In this document: positions 48,490 through 60,247 of the stretch, piece after piece | Layout of the letters: each line of letters starts with the position of its first letter | How positions within the stretch are numbered: position 1 is the stretch's first letter | Assembly: GCF_945859705.1 (NCBI RefSeq) | Contig: NC_079134.1 | Location: 161,483,718 to 161,547,717 of the forward strand | Length of the DNA: 64,000 bases | DNA from: Episyrphus balteatus | Lineage: Eukaryota; Arthropoda; Insecta; Diptera; Syrphidae | Direction of reading: 5' to 3' | Program-made: the position numbers and the translations under genes | Notes under the pieces: model-generated | The model's input: only the letters and a program-made list of their open reading frames with translations | The model's database searches: none | Told to the model about the DNA's origin: nothing

Positions 48490-49010
48490 CGAGTGACTGT
48501 GTGACTGGTGTAGCTTCATCTTTCGCCATCAACCATCGCTCACAATAATATCAGTGATCAGTCATTCAGAGATGGCTCTGTTTTGTGTCCTCTCTCTGTG
48601 CATTTCTACCATACTTCACCATAGTCCGCACCATCACTCTTGGGAGTGTATAAACCGCAATTCAAAATGCATTCTCTATACGTCTCTCTACACGATTCTC
48701 GAGTAGCTGACCTCAGAGATTGGCTTTTAATGACCGGAAATAGAAATTGTTGTTGAAAATCGCGTTTGCTTCGTCGCCACATGACAGGGAATGAGCGCCG
48801 ACACAACGTACTACGTACGTACGTACAAACGGACGAGCCCACTCTCTCGTCTCTATATCTCCGGAGCAGCAGCGTAGTTGTGCGCGATTATCGCAGACAA
48901 TCAGCGTTCTCATGCGAATTAAATTGTGCACATTTCGGCCACTGTGTGTGGTACGTTACAGACCAGACACGGCCACCATTGAATAGTCAAGTCACAGTAG
49001 CGTTGGCGTT
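48490..49010. promoter_or_regulatory. CpG-richer block with promoter-like words
   Basis: About 500 bases depart from the AT-rich background. They include TCAGTGATCAGTCATT (two TCAGTS/TCAGTC initiator-like words near 48551-48566), CTCTCTCT GAGA-type sites, TGTATAAACCG at 48647-48657, repeated ACGTACGTACGTAC at 48810-48826, and many CpGs up to 49000. This composition is typical of a fly promoter, 5' UTR or strong enhancer. No direction can be fixed; the short ORF at 49250 lies downstream on the plus strand. Confidence 0.25.
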
Positions 49011-49249
49011 TTGAAAAAGAAATTAAGAAAAAAAATTCATAGAGATAATGAAAAATAAAAGGAAATTGAAAAGAGGAAAAAATAATATAAATAAAACACA
49101 AAAAAAACAAGCAAAAGCGAACAAAAAACCTCTGTGTCAACACCCACATAATGACAGCGAGTTGACGTACCGTGCCCCAAACAAACTTTATCATCGTCGT
49201 TCTGTCATTGTGTCACTTTGACTGTTGCGACAACTTGTGAACGAGTAAT

Positions 49250-49375
49250 ATGCCAAACGGGAATCGGTTTCCTATTGTTTACTTTGTGGGCGGCAAAATG
49301 TGGCTATGCCTGCAGTGCCTTGTGACTATGACTATGGTGGCAGCCATCGTCCGTTTGCTCAAAAAAAATCGGTAG
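49250..49375 (+). CDS. Short ORF (41 aa) with a membrane-like segment, unknown
   Basis: ATG at 49250 opens a 41-codon frame ending TAG 49373-49375. The product has a mildly polar start (MPNGNRF), a long hydrophobic stretch with Trp, Leu, Val, Met and two Cys (about residues 8-34) and a basic end (RLLKKNR), the pattern of a small single-pass membrane peptide. It sits about 250 bases downstream of the CpG-richer block. Small membrane peptides of this size exist in insects, but a 41-codon frame can arise by chance and no homology was recognised. Confidence 0.15.
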   Translation: MPNGNRFPIVYFVGGKMWLCLQCLVTMTMVAAIVRLLKKNR

Positions 49376-50298
49376 GAATAGGTGTTTCCAAGAGGTTGAA
49401 CTACATAACTACTCTGTAAGCAGCAGCAGCGGCAAGCAACAACACTATACCTATTATTTTCTCCCCTTCTCTATATATCTCTGTCTATTGTTGTATTGTG
49501 AACGAACAACACACAAACTGTCATTAAGGTTGACTTTTCCTTATTGCCGCTCTATTGTGAATGTCCATAATAAACCCGAGTGTTGTGTAGAGACCCCAAA
49601 CGTCAAGTCTAATCGATTTTCTACACCCCACTCAGGGGTTTCATTTTTAATTTGTTTGTGTTTCGCTATTTCTCCGCTTGCGATGTTGAGTTATTCATTT
49701 TATAAATGAAGCAATTAGTTTGACATTTGGGGAAACTATAACACGTGTTGTTGGAAGTCTTAATGAGGTCTTGTTTATTTTTAATTGCTATGCGCAATGG
49801 CGCAGGTAGCACATACATATACATATTATTTATTTGTTTTCTTTTTTTTTTTCATTTTCGTCTTTTCTTTGTTTTGTATTTTCTTTGAAATTGAAAATTT
49901 TGCTGCAGTTGTTTTTTGTGTTCTTAGACAGGTGACACATTATGTTAACACGATCGTGGGATTTTTCACAGTGATTAATCGGTATGTGTTTATTGGCGCT
50001 GTTTAGAAGTGAGCAATTTAAATTACATTGACCTTTTGGCAACAAATATAATTCAATTGGATTGTATTACATGTTGGGATTTTGCTTCTTTATTTTGTTT
50101 GTTTATTTTGCTTTTGTTTTGTTAAACTGAAAATGGCATTGAACCAAAAGATTATATGTATATGGTCCATTTGTCAATTCAATTGGCAGAAAATAAAATC
50201 AGGGGAAGTTTATTTTTTGACATTTAAAAATTAAAATCTTGAAGGGATTTTATTGATTTGTTGAGGAAATGGATTTAATTTGTATTTCAACATTTCAT
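49376..50298. other. Non-coding stretch
   Basis: AT-rich with a T-run at 49842-49851. No feature is recognisable. Open frames at 49488-50006 show no domain. Confidence 0.4.
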
Positions 50299-50745
50299 CT
50301 GTCAGTTTTTGGTTGAGGGGCTGTCTTTTTTGATTTTGACAGAATCATAGATTTCTCTTTTGTGTGCTAAAACCGACATTATTTTGTGTTCACCATAGTC
50401 TTTGATAAAAGTGAGGTGAATATAGATAATCTTGGTAATGAAAACTTCCATCTGTCAGTTTAGTCATAGTAGCTACTGACTTTTCCTTTTAATTTTGACA
50501 TTTTCATAGATTTCTCAAATGCGTTCCAGAAAGACATCGATGTTAATTATTTTCGCCGGTCTTTGACACATGTAAGGTGAAAATAAAAAATCTTGGAAGT
50601 AGTTTATGTCCAACTGTCAGTTTTGTCGAGCACTGACTCTTGCAAAACAATCTACTACACCAATTGCGTTCAGGGACCAATAATTGTACACCTGTATTTG
50701 ACACAAGTGAGGTGAATATAGCTAATTTTGGAAATGTCAAAAAAT
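50299..50745 (+). repeat. Three tandem diverged units of about 150 bases
   Basis: CTGTCAGTTT begins units at 50299, 50452 and 50614. Each continues to a GACTSTT- or GGGGCTGTC-like part, TTTTGACAKAATCATAGATTTCTC (clear in units 1 and 2), GYGTTCMRG-like, and ends with GTGAGGTGAATATAG (50411, 50572 variant GTAAGGTGAAAATAA, 50707). Period 135-162 bases. The end block also occurs alone at 47857 and 52613, so the unit belongs to the dispersed family of this region. Confidence 0.7.
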
Positions 50746-51913
50746 TATTCAACCACTCACTTTTTAATCTTCTATAACAATCCTATAAATCATAAAATCC
50801 CCTCAAAAATTCAATTTCGCTTATCATCATTTAAGGAATTTGTTTTGGGGCTCAGTTTAATGACTAGCGCATAATTAAGTAAATCAAAAATAAATAACCA
50901 ATAGAATTTCATAATTGATAGAAAACACCAAAACACTCCTTTGGTCCCTTAATGGTTTTATACACTTATACAACACTCTCCCCTTATGTCAAAAACAAAA
51001 TACACAAAAAAATAATAATCCACCTCCCCCATTTGACTCCAAAAATACAATTATTTATGCCCTGTTGTTCAGTCTGCCAAACCCACACATGGATACAGCT
51101 CATAAATTAAGTGCTTATCGTTTACGTGTTTTTATTATGTTGCTCTCTGTGTTGTTGTCGATGGTTATTATTATTATTTTTTTTTTGTTCCTGTAGTAGG
51201 AACGACCTGGTCGTTAATATTTGCGGTCATAAAATCTAACCACAAAAGGTCTATCTTTTGCTTTTTACGTCCCATGTTCCATTATTAATTTCTAATTCGA
51301 CACCATTCACAGTTTTTCAAAAATTTTACCAAGAGTTTATTTTATGGTTGTATGGTGGGTGAGTTTGGTGGAACGGTGTGTGACATTAAACCAGCTGCAC
51401 AAAAATGACAGAAAACAGATCGTCTTCAGTAGGTAGTGTCAAAATGTATGTTAGAAAATATACATTTTGGTTAGTGCAAAATTATAGGGAGAACAATTTA
51501 AACACATACATACTTGATAGAAATACACAAAAACACAATGAGGACGTACGTCGTATAACAACAGCAATATAAAAAAAAAAACAACAAAATTACCCCCGAA
51601 AACGAAACCATGACAGTCATCGTTGCAGTCGTTGGTCCTGAAATAATGCATGGAACGTGAATTGAAAACCAAACATGGACACGAACTATACGTACGATAC
51701 GAAGTCATGCTGTTTTTTTTTTTTTTTGTTATTTCTTTTTTTTTTTTGCTCAAACAATGGACACGAGGCACAAATTGGAAACACTGTTGTTGTGTGCAAG
51801 AGGGGAACGTTGAACTAGCTTGCTAGCTAGCTACCACCATGTTTGTTTTTCCCAAAGGGCAATAGAATTGTTAAACTTGGTTGGTAGAAATTGTATAGTA
51901 ATCACTAGATGTT
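50746..51913. other. Non-coding stretch
   Basis: AT-rich with T-runs (51713-51727, 51737-51748). AGCTTGCTAGCTAGCTA lies near 51817-51832. No gene is supported. Confidence 0.4.
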
Positions 51914-52691
51914 ACAGGGTGTTTCCAAAGGGAATTTGCAAGGAAAATATTTAAATGGCGCCCAATTTATAACGAGCATTCGATATTTCTTAAAAAAATA
52001 TGTGGAAGATCTTTTGGTCGCGATGATAAGTTCATCTTTTCTGTACTTATTGTACTTCTATAGAGATATGAGACATTTATCGACTTAATATAATACATAT
52101 TTGTATAACACTTTTTGAGTACTTCAAAAGCTAACTGAAGTTAAACTTCAAAAAATTGTGAAAATGCACAGTCTCATAAGTCTCATAAAGTAAATAAAAT
52201 AATTGATAATAAAGAGTTTGGACAGTTTTCCCTGAATTTCGAGGTTTCCATCAACACGTATAATAGTTTTTGAAGTAAAAAGAATTAACGATGTGATATA
52301 TGGAAAATTACCACAAGTGTCTTATCGATTTGTCGATATTAATTGCCGATATACTTAAACAGTGACGAACTAGTGGATTGCACTTTCTTCATGGGTAGTT
52401 GAAAGAATGTATAACAGTTAGTGTAAGCATACAAATTTTCTATTTCCGAGGATAATCACCTCAGATCTGTCAAATATCAAACCAAAGAAGAACAATTGCA
52501 GATTTAAACATACAGTTATACTGCCTTTACGAAAAGAACGTTAAGTTTACCCAAGGTCACATAAAAATCTCGTTTAAAAGTGCCATTCTTACTCAGTTCG
52601 AATCTGACGCAAGTGAGGTGAATTTATACTCAAAAACGTTAAAGATAATTAAGGTATTTCTGAAACGTCAACAAACTTTCAAACACCCTGT
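51914..52691. mobile_element. Possible element with ACAGGGTGTTT inverted ends, containing a GGCGCC box
   Basis: Perfect 11-base inverted ends ACAGGGTGTTT (51914-51924) and AAACACCCTGT (52681-52691) bound 778 bases. CAGGG-type ends occur in hAT elements, but the flanking bases do not show an 8-base duplication, so this may be an old element or a chance inverted repeat. A plus-oriented TTAAATGGCGCCCAA box lies at 51952-51965, close to the left end, and TATAACAGT-family words and a GTGAGGTGAAT (52613) lie inside. Confidence 0.4.
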
Positions 52692-55239
52692 GCGAGGACA
52701 ATCACTATAGCTCGCATCCGCATGCATGGATGGTGTAATTTCAAAGAATTAATAAGAGGAGAGGAAGCTAACCAAAAAAGGGACATTAGTCTAACATATG
52801 GTGTGCTTATTACACCGAAAGAATTCTGGCTGAAAATTATTATTTCTGCATCGTTACACTCACACACATCCCATCCAGTGAGTCTGTCTCTGATGTCTGT
52901 GAGCGCCCGAACCGTACTGAAATTTGCTATGCACCCCTCCGTAATATACCTTTTGGGCTTGTTTTATATCGTGTCTCAATGGTTACCATCTTCCTTTTGC
53001 TTCTGGTTGTCCTCGTAAAAAAATAAACAACAGCAAAAAAGTTTTTAATCATAAACAACTCTTTTTCTCTCATTTTTACTGGACTCTTATAGGAGGCTCA
53101 ACTATGATGTTCCAACATAAAATTTCAAACTCTCAAAAGGAACGACGAAGACGATGTCTATGACTATGAAGATGGGTCACCATCAATTTTCATTTTTCAT
53201 CCTTGTTTTTCCATGAATTTGAAGGCTGATGCATAAACTGCTTTTGTCTGTTTACGATGTTTTTAGCACGCACTAACGCGCGTTTTCCTTCATATTTTTT
53301 TTACTCCAGTACCACTTCTTTCCTGGTTCTTGATTTTTCAGTGGATGTCTCCGCAGTATCTTCACCCACCACACCACTCATCGAGCATATAATTCCATGA
53401 AACTTGGGTTATAAAAGGAAAATGAATGAGCAGTAAAAATTGAAGGGAAAATATGTTGTTGCTTTTTATTTTGTATTCCAAAAAAAAAACCAAGTACCCT
53501 TTTTTAAGTGTCATGCCAGTGGCTGCGTGGCAGAAACTCTTTTTGGTTGGAAACACAAGATATGGCCAAAGGACGCACACTGTGAATTAAAGAATAACCC
53601 CTCTAGGGGTGTCATTTCATTCTTATTGTTTATTTTTTTTTTTATTTTAGGGGAATTTAACGCTCGAAGGGTTTCAGTGATAGAATGACTAATTTAAAAG
53701 ATGGAAAGATCTACGTTGTCGTGTCGTGACGGTCGTTGTCGTAATTCAATATCTTATTTGCTTGATACTTCGCCACTAAAGTCAAATTCACAAACCTATT
53801 TTTCTTTAGATTTTTCAACACCAATTCTTATGGGGTCGTTTAATTTTTACCCAAATTGCTTCCTGAAAATTGTTAAAAAGAAAAAAGGGTTTGCCCGTTT
53901 TTTTTTTGCTCCTCTTATAGTCCTATAAGGCTTGTTTAAGACAGTGACGATGTATATACATTTTTAGCGTTGATTTTTATGTTGAAAAATATAATGTGTA
54001 TACATATCTTTTGGGATTTTTTTTCATTCATTTTATGGAGGCTATATAAATTTTATTAAATTTAACAATTTACTCGTTTAAATTGTAAAATTGCACGAAC
54101 GACTGATAAAAATTTTGTGGCAGTTTATAAAAAAAGAAAGAGAAAAAAGGTTTTGAAAATAAATCAAAGATAAACCGAGGTTGTGGAGTTTTTAAACATT
54201 TTGTCGTATAACCCAAAGTATGAAAGAATAAAATGGCCAAAGGCATTACAAGCTTCTTTTTTAATGGAAAAATCAATTTATTTAATTGAAAAAATGGGAA
54301 GCTATTAAATGAAAAATATTTATATCTTTTCTCGAAGAAGCCTTATTTGAAAAATGAGCCATAAATTTGTTTAAAGGATTACAAAAAAGAAAAAAAGACA
54401 GAGAGAGAAAGAGTTTTATGAATATAACAAGCATAAATCATTATTTTTTATTGTTTTTATATATTTTTTTAAATCTCCCAGGGAAACATTCCTATCTCTT
54501 ATATAGATTTAGTTTTTCATTCAAAAAAGGCAGTTTTAAATTCAACGATAACCTTTTCTAACCTCGAGACATGTTTCTGTCTAATTGCTATTAGCACATT
54601 CAAATTCATTCTTTCCTGGATTCTAGATTAATTTTATATATTTTTCTATGGGTTAGGTATTGATTTTTATGACAAAATGGATGGCTGAGTTATCTCAACT
54701 AAAAAAATGTTAATTAACCTTTGCACTTAAGTAAGATTAAACAAAATCAATTTATTATTATAAATTTAACGAAATAGAGAGAGTGAAAAGAATGATGTTG
54801 AGAGGCAGCAATATAAAATTGTGTTACGATTTATTGGTGGAATCCAAGTATTTTTAAGCAGAAATACATATTTAACCAATTCATACCTCATGTCAAATAT
54901 ATCAAAGTGACGTAAAAACACTTCTTTCTAAAATTGATCACTTTTAGTTTAACAAAACTTTGTATAACTTCAAAAAGCTGAACTGTGTCAATTAAGCTTC
55001 GCTGTCATTTTTGACAGTCGTATGACATTTAAGTTTATCCAAAAATGTTTTTCAGCTCCGTGAAAGTCATCGAGTTCTATAATGTTTTTATAGTATTGAA
55101 AGTATAAAGGTTTTTTTTTTTGCTTCTAAAAAATGTAAGATCACAACCTTTGAACTGCTTTCACATATCTCACCGGGTGAGAAAAAACACAGAAACATCA
55201 ACATAAGTCAGATAACTGAGTCCATCTCTATCTTTCCTC
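52692..55239. other. Non-coding stretch
   Basis: No supported gene. The plus-strand open frame at 52722-53018 has no recognisable domain. There are short T-runs near 53632-53642 and 55110-55120. TGACAGT/TGTCA words increase towards 55.0 kb. Confidence 0.35.
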
Positions 55240-55420
55240 TGTATAGGCTGCGATGCAACTGTGCGCAGGTACAACTAGTGTCAACTTCAATTGAAACAGC
55301 AAAACTCTTATACTCTGTAAGGAATCTCTTATCCAGCGTTGCTTAGAGATCAGTGAAGAAAGACCACACTTTACTGGATTGACGTGTATAACAGTTTATA
55401 TATTGTATAACTGTTTATAA
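55240..55420. repeat. Dispersed-family copy shared with 47.1 kb
   Basis: 55260-55325 aligns with 47108-47172 (GTGCRCAGGTACARCT, then AACTTCAATTGAAACAGCAA). TATAACAGTTTATATATTG and TATAACTGTTTATAAC follow at 55386-55421. Confidence 0.6.
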
Positions 55421-56204
55421 CTTTAACTTAAATCGAACCAGTTATAAAAAACACAAAAAAAAACGCTTTTTTTTAATTTTGGAAATGAATCTACCTCCCC
55501 ATCACGTGACAATTTTTTCCAAACAGTTCGAAACTGTCTAAATTAAAGTTCGTCAAGCAAAATAACACACAAATTCACAAAACAATTTCAATCACAGACC
55601 TCAATCTACACAAAATATATACACATTGTTTTTTTTTTTTGTCCCTCAATTCGACATAGAACATTCAATTTAATGCAAATTGTCACTCGTTCTGTGTAAA
55701 ATTCACCATTTACCAATTTGGATAAATAAAAAAAAAAAAACAAAACAAAAAACCTTTGATCCAGCCAACCAGCAACTAACTAACAGACCGGCAAACCGAC
55801 GAGCAAAATGAACATATAGAAAAAAAAAAAACGATACAAAAAGTATCTCTCCATCAAAAAAAGTAAAAAAAAATTAAAAAAAAAAAAAAAAAACTTTAGT
55901 GACAGTACGCCATGTCGACATGCCATAAAAGCGTTGCATAAGTCGTAAAATAATGGATAGCTCCGCTTCGAGCTCCTATAGACTGCAATATACCTTGCAT
56001 ATACACTTCAATGTGCAACTATACAACTATTATAGGAGCTCTATGCAACTACTATACATTCTATACGAATATACAACAATGCATTCGATTAATTTGTGCA
56101 ATTGTCAGAGACCCAAAGCAAACATGAATAGATAGAGATACACAAGATAGATGAATAAGTATCTAAACCTATCTATAACGGCAGCAGCGTAATATATGTT
56201 GTAT
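55421..56204. other. Non-coding stretch
   Basis: A-rich with long A-runs (55729-55741, 55820-55831, 55876-55893). At about 55970-56045 GAGCTCCTATAG and CTATTATAGGAGCTC form an inverted repeat about 50 bases apart, able to make a hairpin. No gene is supported. Confidence 0.4.
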
Positions 56205-56420
56205 GTTATACGTACTATAGTCAAATACGCACGCCAGACGTCCGTTTGTTGTCCGCTCTCTAACGTTGCGCGCTCATTCAAGCGAGTAACTCTGACGGAT
56301 CGATAATTTGTCAAAGTGCCCCCGAATCAAGCCAATCACCATAATAATAGTAGCCAGCCGTGTCTGTGCCTATACGAGTACGTACATTCGATCGAATCGA
56401 CAGTGGTGGCGGCTTGACAT
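56205..56420. promoter_or_regulatory. CpG-containing patch, possible regulatory DNA
   Basis: CACGCCAGACGTCCGTTTG, GTTGCGCGCTC, GACGGATCGAT and GAGTACGTACATTCGATCG cluster within about 200 bases of otherwise AT-rich DNA. It contains an ATCGAT word of the DREF/BEAF kind. No gene start is assignable. Confidence 0.2.
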
Positions 56421-57179
56421 ATCCTAGGGGATTGGGTTTTGCCTCTCAATTTTTCCTTACTTCGTTTTATTTTTTCAATTTTTTCTGTCTATGTGGATTT
56501 ATATCTAAATGGGAATGGGAATATACAAAAAAAAAATTGGCAACACACATTCAATTAATAAAGTTGCTGCATGCTAGTCACACACAAAAGCTTTGTATCC
56601 AGACGCAAAAATTCGAAAGCGCAGTCCACCGCCAAATGAAAATGTGTCTATCTTTTTTTTTTTTGTATTTGGTTTGATTTGGTTCGGTTTTGAACGAGAA
56701 ATGCGAAATACACTGTCATCCATCTCCCGCATTTGAACATAAAACCCACAATTTGGCGGTGGTCAATTCGAGAGTGATTTGAATATGTACAAGCTTTAGT
56801 CTGCATGTGCGTATGGGGGAGTGGGATATGCATCAGACATTCTTGGAATTGCATACCTCGTATTGATACAGGTTTTCGCGGATAACCGTAATTTCGGGTA
56901 CTGATTGTGCTATAGAAAAATAAATTCGAATGATGATGTTTTTGTATGTAAATTTAGGAATTTTTATGTCATTTAAGGTTATTGTAATTGAGAAAAACTT
57001 TCAGGTTCCAGGATTGAACTCTAAATTAGTACAGTTCTGCAGTGCAAATTTAAATAGTCTTTAACTAATATTTTAACACTTTTGTTTATTGCATGCCAAC
57101 TTGGATGCAAATTTTAAAGCAAGTAGAGCGCGAAGTAGAAATACAAGTTATTTGACAGCTTCTGTCAAATCAAACAAGA
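56421..57179. other. Non-coding stretch
   Basis: Mixed to AT-rich. No gene or clear repeat was recognised. Confidence 0.35.
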
Positions 57180-58990
57180 GAAAAATATGCCATTCCGCAC
57201 TGCAAATACTGCTTGTATAACATATTGCTTGTATAACAGTACTGCAATGTAATAGTTTATATAATTTTATAAGTCTTTTATCTCTACATGTCGATACATG
57301 TCTCTCTTTTATAACTGTATAACAGTATGACATTATATTACTCTTAAATCACACTTTGTTTTTTTTTTATAAAGCGAGATTGCACTCTGCGCTAGTATTT
57401 CTAACTGTGTTGTTCAACAAAATGTTCCACTTTGTTCGAACTCAAATAAAATTGTCCAGTGTGAAGATATTCATATCAGTGCCACCAGCTCTTAAAGTGA
57501 TTTATATGGCAACTGTCATCTTAAATTAAGTATTAAGCTGTCATTTGACGTTTCCAATTCAATTTTGATAGATTGGTTGGGCCATTGAGAAATTAATCTT
57601 CCTGGAAGAAATGTTCAATTTAAAGACATCCTCAAAACCAAATACCTAACAAAATTATGAGGCTGTTCCACCACAAATCTGTCATTAAACTGTTATACAT
57701 TTTCTTTTTTCCGTATAACCATAATAGCACTTTGCTTTGTCTTTGCAACCACAACCAGCTGTAATGAATAGATTTTGGATTTAAGCATTTGACTGGGTTC
57801 CATTGTTGTTGTTCATTTGTAAAATTGCAAATCGGTTTAATTGAGTTGAAAAATATAGCTCAATCGTTCAGCTTGAATGGAAAATGAACATATTATCTTT
57901 ATCTGCTTTTCATATACAGGTTTTATTTTTCCCTCTTAAAATCACTGATATACTAATGGTGAAGACATACAACGTCAAATCTACAAAAAAACAACAACCA
58001 ACAACAACGACGATACGTTTAGTGGTGGCAACTTTACACACATTTGCTTTCCTTTAAAGGGTGTGTGCACACTTAATAGCATTTAAATGAGCTTAGATTT
58101 ATCTTTGACCGGTTTCCTACTATACTTTCTCATAAAATGGAAAAACTTATCTTTAATAACCAAATGAGTATAAAAAAAAACTCAACTATCTGAGTTTTTT
58201 ATGACCAATTACTTGGGACAAAATGGATAATAAAGTAGCAATCGTAGATTGGTTGATAATTATTTTTTTTTTTTTTTTGCATAATAAATCCTACTGGCGT
58301 GATTTGAATGGCTTTGGTATAAGGTTAGTTAAATTAGAGATATCGAGTAATGGTGGTTTGAGTTTTAATGAAGTGCAAGAGAATTACGATTTGGATAGGA
58401 ATGTGGTAGAGCGACATGTTTTATTAAAATTTATAACTGAACGAATTTATTTGATTTTGTTTTGTAAAAGTGTTTCTTAAATGGCGCCCAACGTTTTTTT
58501 TATCAATATAATTGTTGTTCTACGAATAAACTTATAATCTTCAACTTAATTTATCAATACTAAAGTAAAATGACAGGAAATGCCAGTATATCTCTGTGTA
58601 CCAAACTTGTAAAAGTGTTATAATCAGATACCTTCTTCTTGGTTTTAAATAGAGCGGGATGCTATTCCACAATGGTACTTGTATAACAGTATGACTATAT
58701 AATATTATTATTATTTTTCACACTCTATTTCTTTCCAGATAAATCGAGGAAATTATGTCTCATATAACAGTTTATAACAGTATAATTTACTTACACTGAT
58801 TTTTTGTTGTCATATGCCACACTGCGCTCGTTGTTCTAATTGTTATAATCTAAAATGGTAATAGATGCATAGTCATTTTCAATGTGACAGCACTGCTTCA
58901 GCGTAACGATCCGTCAAACTACGAGTTTGTCAAAAAAAATGAACCAAGTGTGACAGCTCATGTGACATTTTATCTTCTATCTGAGCAATT
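57180..58990. repeat. Dense cluster of TATAACAGT words, with one GGCGCC box
   Basis: TATAAC/GTTATA words are frequent: TATAACATATTGCTTGTATAACAGT near 57214-57239, TATAACTGTATAACAGTATGAC at 57310-57331, AACTGTTATAC at 57688, TATAACAGTATGAC at 58682, and TATAACAGTTTATAACAGTATAA at 58763-58785. TGTCA/TGACA words are interspersed. A plus box TTAAATGGCGCCCAACG lies at 58478-58494, the last plus box in the window. Confidence 0.5.
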
Positions 58991-60122
58991 TGACTCTGAA
59001 CCAACAAATTAGTTGAAGTAAAGGTATCTAATTATTTAAACTGAAATTACGATTCATAAATAGAAATGTCTCTTAAAGATTTAATATCTTTTAAACAAAG
59101 ATTTTAACCCAAAAATGAATCAAAAATGAACCAACATTATTCTTCGGTCATCGCCTTTGAATGTCCGAGATAAAACAAAAATAAAATAAAAAAAAAAATA
59201 TTTTTTTCACATCATTTTGTATATTTTATATATTCACATTAATCTTAAATTCAAATACTTTTCATTCAATTAACACGTCTTATGAGAAATCATTAGCAAG
59301 TTTTTAGCATTTTTTTTTTTTTTCAAAATAATAATCGTAAATCCACACAAAATAGAGAGACAGACAAAGATAGAACATGACAGAAAGAGTAAGAAGAGTA
59401 AGAAAAGTATTCTAAGATATATAAAAATACCCCAGGCCGACACCGTTTTTCCTAGAGAGATGCTAATTGGTTTTTGTTTGTTTTTAATTAACAAATAAAT
59501 TTAATTCGTGATCCCCATGATTTCTTTTCTTCTTTTATATTTTCTATTAAAAATTATCTCACATGTATTTTGTTATGTTTCTGTTTAAAATGTTTCCTCA
59601 GTTCATTATTTTAGACATAAAAATGAAAAATATTTTTTTTGCTTGAACTCACGGGGGCTAATAAAAAAAACATGGGTGATAAAATTTTATTTTATTATTT
59701 TTTTTTTTTTGTATAACAGATATGGGGGTCACGTATTGGAAACGCTTTATCAACGGGTGGGGATCGAGTATATAAAAAATTGATTGAATAATTTTTTTTT
59801 AATTTTATTTTTTTTACTTAACTATCAGATTTAGTTATTCTGATAAAGATGTTATGGTGAATGCATAATTTAAAGTGCAAAAAATAAATTAAGATTTTAT
59901 TCAAAGATTATTATTTTTAGATATTAAAAAAAGGGGCTAGTTTAGCGATTAGGAATTGTTTTTTTTTTAACGAAGTTATCTAGGATTTTTATTTTTAATG
60001 CGTTTTGTTGGAGATTACATACACGGGCCTTTTAAATAAGTATGTTTGACAAAGATCAAAGAACTTTAACCACATTTGCAAAGCCTGTTGCTTGCTATTG
60101 AATTGATCAATTGTTTGAATTG
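58991..60122. other. Island between inward-facing single boxes
   Basis: AT-rich with long T-runs (59310-59323, 59698-59710). With the plus box at 58482 and minus boxes at 60123 and 60238 it repeats, on a smaller scale, the plus-island-minus layout seen at 9-12 and 14-19 kb. No gene is supported. Confidence 0.4.
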
Positions 60123-60247
60123 TTGGGCGCCACTTTTTTAATTTTTTTTTTTTTTTTGAAGAAGCAAATTTAAATATTAAGTATCATCAATGTATTTTAG
60201 ACTTCTCTAATAAGAATGTATTATTTTCCAATCCACGTTGGGCGCCA
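60123..60247 (-). repeat. GGCGCC-box pair H (minus)
   Basis: Inverted boxes TTGGGCGCCACTT lie at 60123-60135 and 60238-60250, 115 bases apart. The second has ACGTTGGGCGCCACTT, the standard form. Confidence 0.8.
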
